This document shows, piece by piece, positions 1-7,036 of a stretch of 10,992 bases of DNA. A program made the position numbers and the translations under genes. This DNA comes from Pseudomonadota bacterium (GTDB taxonomy: Bacteria; Pseudomonadota; Alphaproteobacteria; Rhodobacterales; Rhodobacteraceae): positions 1 to 10,992 of the forward strand of contig JAQBUS010000019.1 of the NCBI GenBank assembly GCA_027623875.1, read 5' to 3'. The notes under the pieces were generated by a model, which had not been told where the DNA came from, did not search any database, and was given only the letters and a program-made list of their open reading frames with translations. The number at the start of each line of letters is the position of its first letter. The stretch's first letter is position 1.

Positions 1-23
1 TTCAATTAAACTTAGATAATTAA

Positions 24-671
24 ATGCAGCTCACGCTGCCATTTGAGAGAAATGTAACTTTGGTTGGTAGCGGACCTTTTGAGGAGATAGACCTTGAGAT
101 GTGTCTAGGGCTCGCACCTAATTTAATTGCTGCGGATGGGGGAGCCAACGCGCTTTTTAGCTTAGGATATAGTTCCTCGGCAATCATTGGAGATATGGAT
201 TCAGTGCGCGCCGATGCAATTGCGAGTCATCGTGGTGGTTTTTATAATGTTGACAATCAAAACACCACAGATTTTGAAAAATGTTTAACTTCTATAAGTG
301 CGCCAAAGCTGATAGGCTTAGGATTTCTAGGGGGAAGATTAGACCACGAGTTGGCCAATTTGTCTGCCCTCGTAAAGTTTTCAAATCAAAAATGTGTTTT
401 AATAGGTTTAGAAGATATTTGCTTTCTTTCTCCCCTGAAATTTGAAATTGAATTGCCTCTTGGAGAGAGAGTTTCGTTATTTCCCATGGGAGAAGTTGAG
501 GGACTTAGCGAAGGGCTTTTGTATCCAATTAAGAATTTAGTTTTCGATCCTTCCCTTAAAATAGGTACCTCAAATGAAGTAACCGATATTGTCTCTTTAA
601 GTTTTACAAAGAGAAAAGTTCTTATTATCATTCCTAAAAAGTATCTTTTAAATGTTCTAGAACTACTTTAG
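24..671 (+). CDS. thiN: Thiamine diphosphokinase (thiamine pyrophosphokinase)
   Basis: The 215-residue protein should transfer a pyrophosphate group from ATP to thiamine, giving thiamine diphosphate in the cytoplasm. Family motifs are visible in order: AADGGANAL (residues 36-44), GDMDSV (56-61), NQNTTDFEKCL (78-88) and GGRLDHELAN (103-112). These match the acidic, metal- and ATP-handling N-terminal domain of the TPK family. The C-terminal third (about 125-215) corresponds to the beta-rich thiamine-binding domain and is less conserved. Length is normal. An in-frame TAA lies directly before the ATG at 24, so translation cannot start further upstream; no clear Shine-Dalgarno sequence precedes it. 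It lies 60 nt before rpiA on the same strand and may be co-transcribed. Family assignment is confident; the enzyme activity is inferred from the motifs. Confidence 0.9.
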   Translation: MQLTLPFERNVTLVGSGPFEEIDLEMCLGLAPNLIAADGGANALFSLGYSSSAIIGDMDSVRADAIASHRGGFYNVDNQNTTDFEKCLTSISAPKLIGLGFLGGRLDHELANLSALVKFSNQKCVLIGLEDICFLSPLKFEIELPLGERVSLFPMGEVEGLSEGLLYPIKNLVFDPSLKIGTSNEVTDIVSLSFTKRKVLIIIPKKYLLNVLELL

Positions 672-679
672 TAGGTGTT

Positions 680-685
680 TATAAT
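680..685 (+). promoter_or_regulatory. Possible -10 box upstream of rpiA
   Basis: A perfect TATAAT lies in the thiN-rpiA spacer, 46 nt before the rpiA ATG. No recognisable -35 box sits 16-18 nt upstream; that position falls in the end of thiN. In AT-rich DNA such hexamers arise by chance, so this is only a candidate internal promoter. Confidence 0.25.
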
Positions 686-721
686 TTAAAGATTTTTGTC
701 CGATTATGGGTTATGGTATTT

Positions 722-727
722 AAAGGA
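722..727 (+). promoter_or_regulatory. Shine-Dalgarno sequence of rpiA
   Basis: AAAGGA lies 4 nt before the ATG at 732. It favours that ATG over a TTG at 696 that would add 12 residues with no counterpart in RpiA proteins. Confidence 0.6.
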
Positions 728-731
728 AAAA

Positions 732-1490
732 ATGAAAAACACAGTTACTGACAGAGCTAAATATGCTGCTGCTGCTGCTGCGGTGGACTACGTTAAAGAT
801 GGTATGAGTGTTGGACTCGGCACCGGATCTACAGCCGCCTGGATGATTAAATGTCTAGGAGAACGAATTTTAGAACATAGTTTGAAAATAAAAGCGGTTC
901 CCACATCGGTTAGTACCTTTGAACTTGCAACGCAATGTGGGATTAGTTTGACTACACTTGATGAAGTAGGCTTATTAGACCTTACGATTGATGGCACAGA
1001 TGAGTGTGACGAGAACTTCAATATGATTAAGGGAGGTGGAGCAGCCCTTTTGCATGAAAAAGTAGTTTTAGCAGCTTCAAGCCAAAGAATTATTATTGCT
1101 GATAGTTCTAAATACGTAAAGACCTTGGGAAAGTTTGCTTTGCCAGTAGAAATCATTGCCTTTGGATGGACGTCGAGTAAACAGAAAATTGAATGCCTTC
1201 TGAATGAACTGGGATTCTCTAACTTTAAAATTGATCTTCGCCAAAAGAATGGAGTTATATTGAAGACAGATGAGAATAATTATGTTTTGGATTTGAATTT
1301 AGGGAAAATAATTGATCCTATTTTGTTATCAAAGGAACTTAATACTGTACCGGGAGTAGTAGAGAACGGCTTATTCGTGAAACTTTGTGACTTACTTGTC
1401 CTTGGGGATATAAGTGGTGGAGTCAGAGCTCTTCATTCAGAATCAGGAAAATCCATTGAGAGTGTGGTGGATTTTGGGACTAAAATTTAG
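732..1490 (+). CDS. rpiA: Ribose-5-phosphate isomerase A
   Basis: This 252-residue enzyme interconverts ribose 5-phosphate and ribulose 5-phosphate in the non-oxidative pentose phosphate pathway. The phosphate-binding loop GLGTGSTAAW is at residues 28-37. The active-site block DGTDECDENFNMIKGGGAAL begins at residue 87; D87, D90, K100 and E109 match the catalytic and substrate-binding residues known from E. coli RpiA. The conserved LGKFALPVEI and PGVVENGLF segments follow. I start at ATG 732 because of its ribosome binding site; the frame stays open back to a TTG at 696, a less likely start. Residues 12-17 are six alanines written as five GCT codons and one GCG, a small in-frame trinucleotide run. 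It lies 30 nt before gor. Identification is secure. Confidence 0.95.
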   Translation: MKNTVTDRAKYAAAAAAVDYVKDGMSVGLGTGSTAAWMIKCLGERILEHSLKIKAVPTSVSTFELATQCGISLTTLDEVGLLDLTIDGTDECDENFNMIKGGGAALLHEKVVLAASSQRIIIADSSKYVKTLGKFALPVEIIAFGWTSSKQKIECLLNELGFSNFKIDLRQKNGVILKTDENNYVLDLNLGKIIDPILLSKELNTVPGVVENGLFVKLCDLLVLGDISGGVRALHSESGKSIESVVDFGTKI

Positions 1491-1520
1491 TGTTTAGTAT
1501 TACTATGCGGTGGAATTTAA

Positions 1521-2876
1521 TTGACGTTTGAATGTGATCTTTTTGTAATAGGTGGGGGTTCTGGGGGCGTAAGAGCCGCTCGTATGGCATCCAATTTAGG
1601 TTACAAGGTTTATTTGGCTGAGGGAGATCGACTTGGAGGAACATGCGTAATTCGTGGTTGCGTTCCCAAAAAACTGATGGTTTTTGCTTCTAACTTTAAG
1701 GAAAGCCTGGAAGAGGCATCTTTATACGGGTGGGATTTAAATTTTAATAAATTTGATTGGTCGCTTTTTAAAACCAATCTAGACAATGAATTAAATAGAC
1801 TTGAAAATGTCTATAGGGGGCTTATTCTCTCAAGTGGTGTTGTGCTTTTTGATGGCTGGGCAAAAATTAAAGATCCACACACCGTATTACTTGATGATGG
1901 CCGAGAAGTTCTAGCCAAACATATTCTTATAGCGACAGGTGGCATACCAATTCGACCGGAAATTTCCAATGCGTCGATAGGGATGGTGTCGGATGATGTC
2001 TTTCAAATGGAGCGGCTACCCGAGTCGATTTTAATCGTTGGAGGAGGATATATTGCTTCGGAATTTTCTGGTATTTTTAATGGGTTAGGGGTGGACGTCA
2101 CGCAGTCCTATCGTGGGGATCAAATTTTAAGAGGGTTTGATAATGAAGCTAGAACTTTAGTTTCAGAAACGATGGTTAAAAAAGGTGTTAAATTAGAACT
2201 TAACTCTAATGTTTTAGACATTAAAAAAGAAGGTGAATCCGTTAAAGTGGGCATGTCAGATGGGTCGGAGAGATTATTTGATAGCCTGCTCTTTGCAACT
2301 GGGAGAAGCCCTAATACCCAGTCACTGGGCTTAGATAATGTTGAAGTTAACATTGGTGATCGTGGAAATATATTAGTAAATGAATACTCTCAGACGACGG
2401 TTCCTTCCATCTTCGCTATTGGCGACGTTACTGATCGAATTAATTTGACACCAGTTGCGATAAGGGAGGCAGTATCTTTTGTTGAAACTGTCTTCAATGC
2501 CAATCCCACACCTGTAGATCATGAGGTTATTCCGTCAGCTGTTTTTACTCAACCGGAGCTTGGCAGTGTAGGTCTAAGCGAAGAAGCTGCTATTAGTTTG
2601 GAGCCAATACGGGTTTATTCGTCTAAATTCAAACCCATGAAGCAATCTTTTATTGGCGTTGATGAGCATGTACTAATGAAATTGGTGGTTTCCGAAAGGA
2701 CTGACAAAGTATTAGGTTGTCATATTGTAGCACCAGAAGCTGGAGAAATGATTCAACTGGCGTCAATTGCGATCAAGATGGGTGCTACAAAACGACAGTT
2801 TGATCAAGTATGCGCTGTACACCCAACAATGGCGGAAGAATTGGTAACAATGAAAGCTCCTACTAGAAGAGGTTGA
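1521..2876 (+). CDS. gor: Glutathione-disulfide reductase (NADPH, FAD)
   Basis: This 451-residue flavoprotein reduces oxidised glutathione with NADPH. Residues 10-16 hold the FAD-binding GGGSGG motif. The redox-active disulfide is C42/C47 in GGTCVIRGCVPKK. The NADP site is GGGYIASEF (174-182) followed by R198 and R204, basic residues that select NADPH over NADH in glutathione reductases and argue against dihydrolipoamide dehydrogenase. AIGDV (299-303) is the second FAD motif, and H434/E439 in HPTMAEE form the C-terminal catalytic pair at the dimer interface. The start is a TTG: an in-frame TAA (1518-1520) directly precedes it and no ATG follows before the FAD motif. A GGTGG upstream could act as a weak ribosome binding site. 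Mercuric or trypanothione reductases are less likely given length and motifs. Confidence 0.93.
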   Translation: MTFECDLFVIGGGSGGVRAARMASNLGYKVYLAEGDRLGGTCVIRGCVPKKLMVFASNFKESLEEASLYGWDLNFNKFDWSLFKTNLDNELNRLENVYRGLILSSGVVLFDGWAKIKDPHTVLLDDGREVLAKHILIATGGIPIRPEISNASIGMVSDDVFQMERLPESILIVGGGYIASEFSGIFNGLGVDVTQSYRGDQILRGFDNEARTLVSETMVKKGVKLELNSNVLDIKKEGESVKVGMSDGSERLFDSLLFATGRSPNTQSLGLDNVEVNIGDRGNILVNEYSQTTVPSIFAIGDVTDRINLTPVAIREAVSFVETVFNANPTPVDHEVIPSAVFTQPELGSVGLSEEAAISLEPIRVYSSKFKPMKQSFIGVDEHVLMKLVVSERTDKVLGCHIVAPEAGEMIQLASIAIKMGATKRQFDQVCAVHPTMAEELVTMKAPTRRG

Positions 2877-2912
2877 AATATGATGCAAGAGAAACTATTT
2901 AGGTATGGAGTG

Positions 2913-2918
2913 TATAAT
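2913..2918 (+). promoter_or_regulatory. Possible -10 box upstream of hflK
   Basis: A perfect TATAAT lies in the 67-nt gor-hflK spacer, 25 nt before the hflK ATG. The matching -35 position is poor. A TTGAAA at 2873-2878 followed 16 nt later by CTATTT is an alternative pair, which faintly recalls heat-shock sigma-factor sites of Alphaproteobacteria. Either would start the protease-control cluster separately from gor; neither is strong. Confidence 0.3.
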
Positions 2919-2928
2919 GAAAATTTTT

Positions 2929-2936
2929 AAAGGAAG
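2929..2936 (+). promoter_or_regulatory. Shine-Dalgarno sequence of hflK
   Basis: AAAGGAAG lies 7 nt before the ATG at 2944. It decides the hflK start in favour of 2944 over in-frame ATGs at 2905 and 2917, which lack such a site. Confidence 0.7.
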
Positions 2937-2943
2937 AAATTTA

Positions 2944-4080
2944 ATGGCCAGTAACAACGGTGGACCCTGGGGAAGCGACGGCAACGGTGGTGATGAAAAA
3001 GACTCTGGAGGTCCAGAGAGCCCAGTTAATTCTGGTGGGCAAATTCCAGAAATTGATGAGCTTATGAAAAAAGGTCAAGAGCAGCTTCGTTTACTTATGG
3101 GGGGCCGTGGTGGAAAGAAAAATGGAGCTGGTGGTGGAAATGGCAGTGGAGGAGGGCTCTCAAAAGGCTCAATTGGCCTAATTGCTTTGGGAGCGGCAGC
3201 ACTATGGTTGTTCACTTCGCTTTACACGGTAAAACCTGAAGAGCAATCAGTAGAATTATTTTTGGGAAAGTTTTCAGCCATTGGTGGTCCTGGTCTTAAT
3301 TTCGCTCCATGGCCTATTGTAAAGGCAGAAGTTATACCAGTTACCCGTGAACAAACTGAGGATATCGGCCTAGGAGGTCGAGGAGACAGCGGACTTATGT
3401 TGACTACTGATGAGAATATAGTTGATATAGATTTCCAAGTTGTTTGGAACATAAATGATCCTGCTAAGTATTTATTCAATTTGGCTGAACCCAGGTCGAC
3501 TATTAGGGCTGTTTCTGAATCCGCTATGAGAGAAGTTATCGCTCGCTCAGAACTTGCGCCGATCCTAAACAGAGACAGGCAGGTGATAGCAGATACAGCT
3601 TTAAAGCTGATTCAGGATACAATGGACCAGTACGAAAGTGGAGTTAATATAGTTAGACTTAACTTAGATAAAGCGGACCCTCCTTTAGAAGTAATCGATA
3701 GTTTTAGAGAGGTTCAGGCAGCTGAACAGGAACGTGATAATTTTGAGCGCCAAGCGGACGCTTATGCCTATACAGTTTTGGCTGGGGCACGAGGAGAAGC
3801 ATCGCAACTTTTGGAGCAATCAGAAGGTTACAGAGCCCAAGTTGTGAACGGTGCTATTGGTGAGGCCAGCAGGTTTTCTGCAGTTCTGGAAGAATATAAA
3901 AAAGCGCCTGATGTAACTAGAAAAAGATTGTATATTGAAGCCATGGAAGGTGTATTTGGGTCAATGAATAAAATACTTTTAGATGATGCCGTTAGCGGCC
4001 AGAATTCTAATGTCGTACCTTATTTACCTTTAAATGAGTTAACAAATTCACTGGGTAAAAAATTAGGGGAGTCAAACTAA
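2944..4080 (+). CDS. hflK: FtsH protease modulator subunit HflK
   Basis: This 378-residue SPFH/band-7 protein pairs with HflC in a large inner-membrane assembly that surrounds the AAA protease FtsH and controls its access to membrane substrates. The sequence shows the typical HflK order: a glycine-rich N-terminus beginning MASNNGGPWG and continuing to about residue 72, one membrane segment (about 76-94), then the periplasmic SPFH domain starting YTVKPEEQSVELFLGKF. A long charged helical region follows (about 250-330), containing EVQAAEQERDNFERQADAYA. The start at 2944 fits both the strong ribosome binding site and the usual HflK N-terminus; 13 more residues would be added from 2905. Its TAA overlaps the hflC ATG by one base, so the two are probably translationally coupled. 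The role is known from E. coli and inferred here. Confidence 0.94.
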   Translation: MASNNGGPWGSDGNGGDEKDSGGPESPVNSGGQIPEIDELMKKGQEQLRLLMGGRGGKKNGAGGGNGSGGGLSKGSIGLIALGAAALWLFTSLYTVKPEEQSVELFLGKFSAIGGPGLNFAPWPIVKAEVIPVTREQTEDIGLGGRGDSGLMLTTDENIVDIDFQVVWNINDPAKYLFNLAEPRSTIRAVSESAMREVIARSELAPILNRDRQVIADTALKLIQDTMDQYESGVNIVRLNLDKADPPLEVIDSFREVQAAEQERDNFERQADAYAYTVLAGARGEASQLLEQSEGYRAQVVNGAIGEASRFSAVLEEYKKAPDVTRKRLYIEAMEGVFGSMNKILLDDAVSGQNSNVVPYLPLNELTNSLGKKLGESN

Positions 4081-4955
4081 TGAACAAAGGTCTTTTCTTT
4101 TCAATATTTTCGGGTGGTATTCTTGCCCTAATTCTTTCATCAGTGTTTATAGTGGATGAACGAGAAACAGCACTAGTTCTTCAATTTGGACAAATCAAGT
4201 CTGTGAAAGAAGATCCAGGATTGGCATTTAAATTACCGTTTATTCAGGAAGTGGTGAAATACGACGCTCGAATCATAGCTCTAGATACTGTGCCTACTGA
4301 AGTTACTCCTTCAGATGATAGGCGATTAGTGGTTGATGCATTCGCGAGATATAAAATTTCAGATGTTGTTCAATTTCGTCAAGCAGTTGGTGTAGGAGGG
4401 CTACGGGCAGCGGAAGATCGCCTCGAGGGTATATTAAACCCTGTAATTAGAGAGGTTTTAGGTTCTGAGGGAGTGACGTCTAACACAATTCTATCGGCAG
4501 ATAGAGCAGAGTTAATGGCTAGGATTACAAGAAGGGCAAGGACTTTGGCCTTGCCATTAGGGCTTGAGGTCGTGGACGTAAAATTAAAGCAAACAAACCT
4601 CCCTGAACAAAACTTAGCTGCAACATTCAGCCGAATGCGTGCTGAACGAGAGAGGGAAGCTGCGGATGAAATTGCTCGGGGTAAGGAAGCTGCACAAAGA
4701 TTACGTGCCCAAGCTGACAGAACCGTAGTTGAAATTGTTTCTGAGGCTACGCGAAAATCAGAAATTGTTCGTGGGGAAGCTGATGCAGAGACAAATGCTA
4801 TTTTTGCTAAGGCTTTTGGTGTAGATCCAGAGTTTTTCAATTTTTACCGATCATTAAATGCATATAAAATTGCGTTTAACGGTAATAATTCAACAATGGT
4901 AGTTCGCCCTGATAGTGAATTTTTTAACTATTTTAAATCGGATTCTGGTAATTGA
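4080..4955 (+). CDS. hflC: FtsH protease modulator subunit HflC
   Basis: This 291-residue partner of HflK has one N-terminal membrane segment (about 4-24) followed by VDERETALVLQFGQIKSV, the hallmark opening of the HflC SPFH domain. The block TEVTPSDDRRLVVDAFARYKI is also typical. A charged helical stretch with the motif FSRMRAEREREAADEIARG (about 183-201) precedes the alanine-rich region, and FFNFYRSLNAYK lies near the C-terminus. AGGGGAG (4065-4071) is a good ribosome binding site inside the end of hflK, 8 nt before the ATG. The junction with hflK is TAATG. The last four bases overlap the TTG start of the next gene. HflK and HflC together form the complex that regulates FtsH. Confidence 0.94.
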   Translation: MNKGLFFSIFSGGILALILSSVFIVDERETALVLQFGQIKSVKEDPGLAFKLPFIQEVVKYDARIIALDTVPTEVTPSDDRRLVVDAFARYKISDVVQFRQAVGVGGLRAAEDRLEGILNPVIREVLGSEGVTSNTILSADRAELMARITRRARTLALPLGLEVVDVKLKQTNLPEQNLAATFSRMRAEREREAADEIARGKEAAQRLRAQADRTVVEIVSEATRKSEIVRGEADAETNAIFAKAFGVDPEFFNFYRSLNAYKIAFNGNNSTMVVRPDSEFFNYFKSDSGN

Positions 4956-5149
4956 TAGCAAGCAAAATCATATTAGCGATTGGTTTAGTTTTTGCTGTTG
5001 AGGGTTTTATTGTAGCTTTGTTTCCGTCTTATTTGCAGAACTTACTTAAAGTTCTAATAGAAATACCTAGTGATAATAGAAGATTATTAGGATTTACGGC
5101 ATTAATGCTTGGAACTGGGTTAGTTTGGATTTCTACTAAGGTTATCTAG
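4952..5149 (+). CDS. DUF2065 family small membrane protein
   Basis: This 65-residue, very hydrophobic protein has two predicted membrane segments, about residues 4-24 and 45-62. They are joined by a short polar stretch with the sequence PSDNRRLLGF. The pattern LAIGLVFAVEGFIVALFP near the start and RLLGFTALMLGTGLVW near the end matches the DUF2065 family, whose function is unknown and which I recall seeing beside hflKC and Do proteases in Alphaproteobacteria. The start is TTG, four bases overlapping the hflC stop (TTGA), so it depends on translational coupling; no ATG exists in the frame before the first membrane segment. Membership in the HflKC/protease cluster suggests a membrane role linked to proteolysis, but this is guilt by association only. 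Confidence 0.8.
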   Translation: MIASKIILAIGLVFAVEGFIVALFPSYLQNLLKVLIEIPSDNRRLLGFTALMLGTGLVWISTKVI

Positions 5150-5163
5150 GACGCTCTAGATAA
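5142..5163 (+). repeat. Intercistronic inverted repeat (hairpin) before degP
   Basis: TTATCTAG (5142-5149) and CTAGATAA (5156-5163) form a perfect 8-bp stem around the 6-nt loop GACGCT, extendable by G-T wobbles at each end. The left arm contains the TAG stop of the DUF2065 gene. The only nearby T-run starts at 5174, about ten bases beyond the stem, so it is not a canonical terminator. In RNA it would sit just before the ATG at 5168 and could hinder its use. It may mark an RNA-processing or stability boundary. Confidence 0.55.
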
Positions 5164-5184
5164 TTAAATGGTTAATTTTTTGTT

Positions 5185-5190
5185 AGAGAG
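5185..5190 (+). promoter_or_regulatory. Likely ribosome binding site of the Do protease gene
   Basis: AGAGAG lies 7 nt before the ATG at 5198. The ATG at 5168 has no such site and directly follows a hairpin, so 5198 is the preferred start. Confidence 0.45.
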
Positions 5191-5197
5191 AATTAAA

Positions 5198-6655
5198 ATG
5201 ACAATTGCATCCTTGGTCCCTTTTGCCAAAAATTTGAAAATTTATAAAACTTTAGGCACTAGCTTAGGTAGCATCATAATTTTTATGACGTGCTCTTTTG
5301 CTTTTGCTGCAATGCCCGAAAGTTTTGCGGATTTAGCGGCAAAAGTGAGCCCGTCAGTAGTTAATATTACAACATCTACTGCAATCTCTCAACCGAACCA
5401 GGATCAAAGACCAATCGTGCCCAAAGGCTCACCTTTAGAAGATTTTTTCAAGGACTTCTTGGACGAACAAAATCCTGGTAGAAAACCTCAAACATCTTCA
5501 GCACTTGGGTCTGGGTTCGTAATATCTGATGACGGTTATATTGTTACGAATAATCATGTAATTGATAAAGCAGATCAAATCGAGATTGAGCTTTTTAGTG
5601 GAGAACGCTTGAAGGCACGGGTGATCGGGGTTGATACTAAAACTGATATTGCCTTACTTAAAGTTGAAGCTAACATCTCTCTTCCTTTTGTTTCGTTTGG
5701 AGACAGTAATTTGGGACGAGTAGGTGACTGGGTTATGGCCGTGGGAAATCCACTAGGTCAGGGTTTTTCTGTATCAGTAGGTATAATTTCAGCTCGGCAA
5801 CGCGAGCTGTCAGGTGCTTATGACGATTTTATTCAAACAGACGCGGCGATTAATAGAGGGAATTCTGGTGGGCCACTGTTTAACACATTAGGCGAAGTTA
5901 TTGGAGTGAATACAGCAATATTGTCTCCTACGGGTGGATCTATTGGTCTCGGTTTCTCTATGTCTTCCAATGTGGTTGCGCCTGTTGTTTCTCAGCTGAA
6001 AGAATTTGGACAGACTCGCAGAGGTTGGTTAGGTGTGCGCATACAAGATATAACTGAGGATACAGCTCAGATGCTTGAATTGAAAACTTTAGATGGAGCC
6101 CTTGTTTCAGAAGTTCCAGATGGCCCTGCTAAGGATGGTGGTGTTATGGCAGGAGACGTTATTGTCATGTTTGATAATGTGAAAGTTTCTAGCACAAAGG
6201 AATTGGTAAGAATTGTGGGTAAAACGGCCGTAAATAAAAGTGTTGAATTAGTGGTTATTCGCAAAGGTCAGACAAAAATTTTGAAGGTTATATTAGGACA
6301 GCGAGAAATTGCAGAGCTTACAGCCTTCCCAGAAAAAAAACCTGAAGAAGCTGTAGAGAAAATATCGCTATTAGGCATGAAATTATCTGTTCTTAATGAG
6401 GTTTTAAGAGATGAGTTCCAGCTTGATAAAGAATCTGAGGGACTTTTAGTTAGCGAAATTTTAGAAACGAGTGACGCTTATGGTAAGGGAATAAGAGTTG
6501 GCAATCTTATTTTAATCGCTGCACAGAAACAATTAAAGTCTATCGATGACTTTATTGATGTTATACAAAAAACAAAGAATGTTGGAGGGAAGTCCTTACT
6601 TTTACTTATTGAGGCGGAAGGTAGAACAAGGTTTATCGCTGTAAAGCTAGAATGA
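5198..6655 (+). CDS. degP: Do family periplasmic serine endoprotease (DegP/HtrA/MucD-like)
   Basis: This 485-residue trypsin-like protease/chaperone would act on misfolded proteins in the periplasm. A signal peptide is visible: basic residues near 11-17, a hydrophobic core (about 18-37), and small residues at a likely cleavage site after AFA or FAA (37-39). The triad is H120 (TNNHVI), D150 (TDIALL) and S223 (GNSGGPL). PDZ1 spans about 275-365 (RRGWLGVRIQDI onwards) and PDZ2 about 390-485. Between the signal and the triad lies the Q- and P-rich LA-loop region (about 62-100), as in DegP/DegQ. Starting at 5168 would add ten residues; 5198 has the better ribosome binding site. It lies downstream of hflK-hflC-DUF2065, fitting an envelope quality-control cluster. 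DegP, DegQ and MucD cannot be told apart by eye, so the symbol is a family label. Confidence 0.92.
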   Translation: MTIASLVPFAKNLKIYKTLGTSLGSIIIFMTCSFAFAAMPESFADLAAKVSPSVVNITTSTAISQPNQDQRPIVPKGSPLEDFFKDFLDEQNPGRKPQTSSALGSGFVISDDGYIVTNNHVIDKADQIEIELFSGERLKARVIGVDTKTDIALLKVEANISLPFVSFGDSNLGRVGDWVMAVGNPLGQGFSVSVGIISARQRELSGAYDDFIQTDAAINRGNSGGPLFNTLGEVIGVNTAILSPTGGSIGLGFSMSSNVVAPVVSQLKEFGQTRRGWLGVRIQDITEDTAQMLELKTLDGALVSEVPDGPAKDGGVMAGDVIVMFDNVKVSSTKELVRIVGKTAVNKSVELVVIRKGQTKILKVILGQREIAELTAFPEKKPEEAVEKISLLGMKLSVLNEVLRDEFQLDKESEGLLVSEILETSDAYGKGIRVGNLILIAAQKQLKSIDDFIDVIQKTKNVGGKSLLLLIEAEGRTRFIAVKLE

Positions 6656-6676
6656 TTATTTAAGAGTCATTTTTTT
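6651..6676 (+). terminator. Weak candidate terminator after degP
   Basis: AATGA (6651-6655, containing the degP stop) can pair with TCATT (6667-6671) across an 11-nt loop, and a run of seven T (6670-6676) follows. The stem is short and AT-rich, so efficient intrinsic termination is doubtful. The position, between convergent degP and the minus-strand dnaE2 remnant, is right for a terminator. Confidence 0.3.
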
Positions 6677-6685
6677 GTACGCTTG

Positions 6686-7036
6686 TTAATTTAAAATTTC
6701 GTCGAGCATATAAGAAATATCTTCAAGATGTTTTGCTATAATATGGCAAACACTTCCTTGGCGTTGAATGTTTCCAGTTACCCTTATAAGCCGACTTGCT
6801 ACCACAACCCTCCTAAATTGTTTAAATATGTCTTTCCATATAATTATATTTGCGACACCTGTTTCATCTTCAAGTGTAAGAAAAACAACACCGTTTGCTG
6901 TTCCTGGGCGTTGGCGAACCAGCACCAGACCGGCAACTGCAATAAAACTTCCATGAGGAATTTCCTCAAGTTGACTATTTCTTAAACAGGAAGGGGGTTT
7001 AGGTAATACGGAATATTTTATATCAACAGGAATCAT
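6686..7036 (-). pseudogene. dnaE2: C-terminal OB-fold remnant of error-prone DNA polymerase DnaE2 (ImuC)
   Basis: The 116-codon open frame matches only the extreme C-terminal OB-fold of the DnaE2/ImuC translesion polymerase. The signature is VAGLVLVRQRPGTANGVVFL (residues 34-53) followed by TLEDETGVANIIIW (54-67), then the FRRVVVASRLIRVTGNIQRQG block (74-94) and HIIAKHLEDIS (98-108). A full DnaE2 is about 1,000 residues or more; the PHP, palm, fingers and helix-hairpin-helix parts are absent. Upstream on the same strand an in-frame stop lies about nine codons before the ATG (7064-7066), and the other frames up to the ferredoxin gene do not resemble the polymerase. No Shine-Dalgarno sequence precedes the ATG. 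The OB-fold itself is uninterrupted, so this is either a young deletion relic or a retained small OB protein. I favour a relic. Confidence 0.7.

Noticed and set aside
13..26. The 14-mer TAGATAATTAAATG shared between the thiN start and the protease upstream region (5157-5170)
   Set aside because: An exact AT-rich 14-mer shared once within 11 kb is not surprising by chance. The left side of the first copy is cut off by the window edge, so a matching hairpin cannot be tested.
696..731. TTG start at 696 giving a 12-residue RpiA extension
   Set aside because: The ATG at 732 has a good ribosome binding site and the additional residues do not resemble RpiA N-termini.
788..1156. A 122-codon open frame antisense to rpiA
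   Set aside because: It lies entirely opposite the conserved RpiA active-site region and its product has no domain character.
4379..4840. A 153-codon open frame antisense to hflC
   Set aside because: It mirrors the strongly conserved hflC coding frame, gives a low-complexity Ser/Ala-rich product with no recognisable domain, and has no ribosome binding site.
6728..6985. Two open frames on the plus strand across the dnaE2 remnant
   Set aside because: The opposite strand carries a clear DnaE2 OB-fold signature; the plus-strand products match nothing I know and overlap each other.
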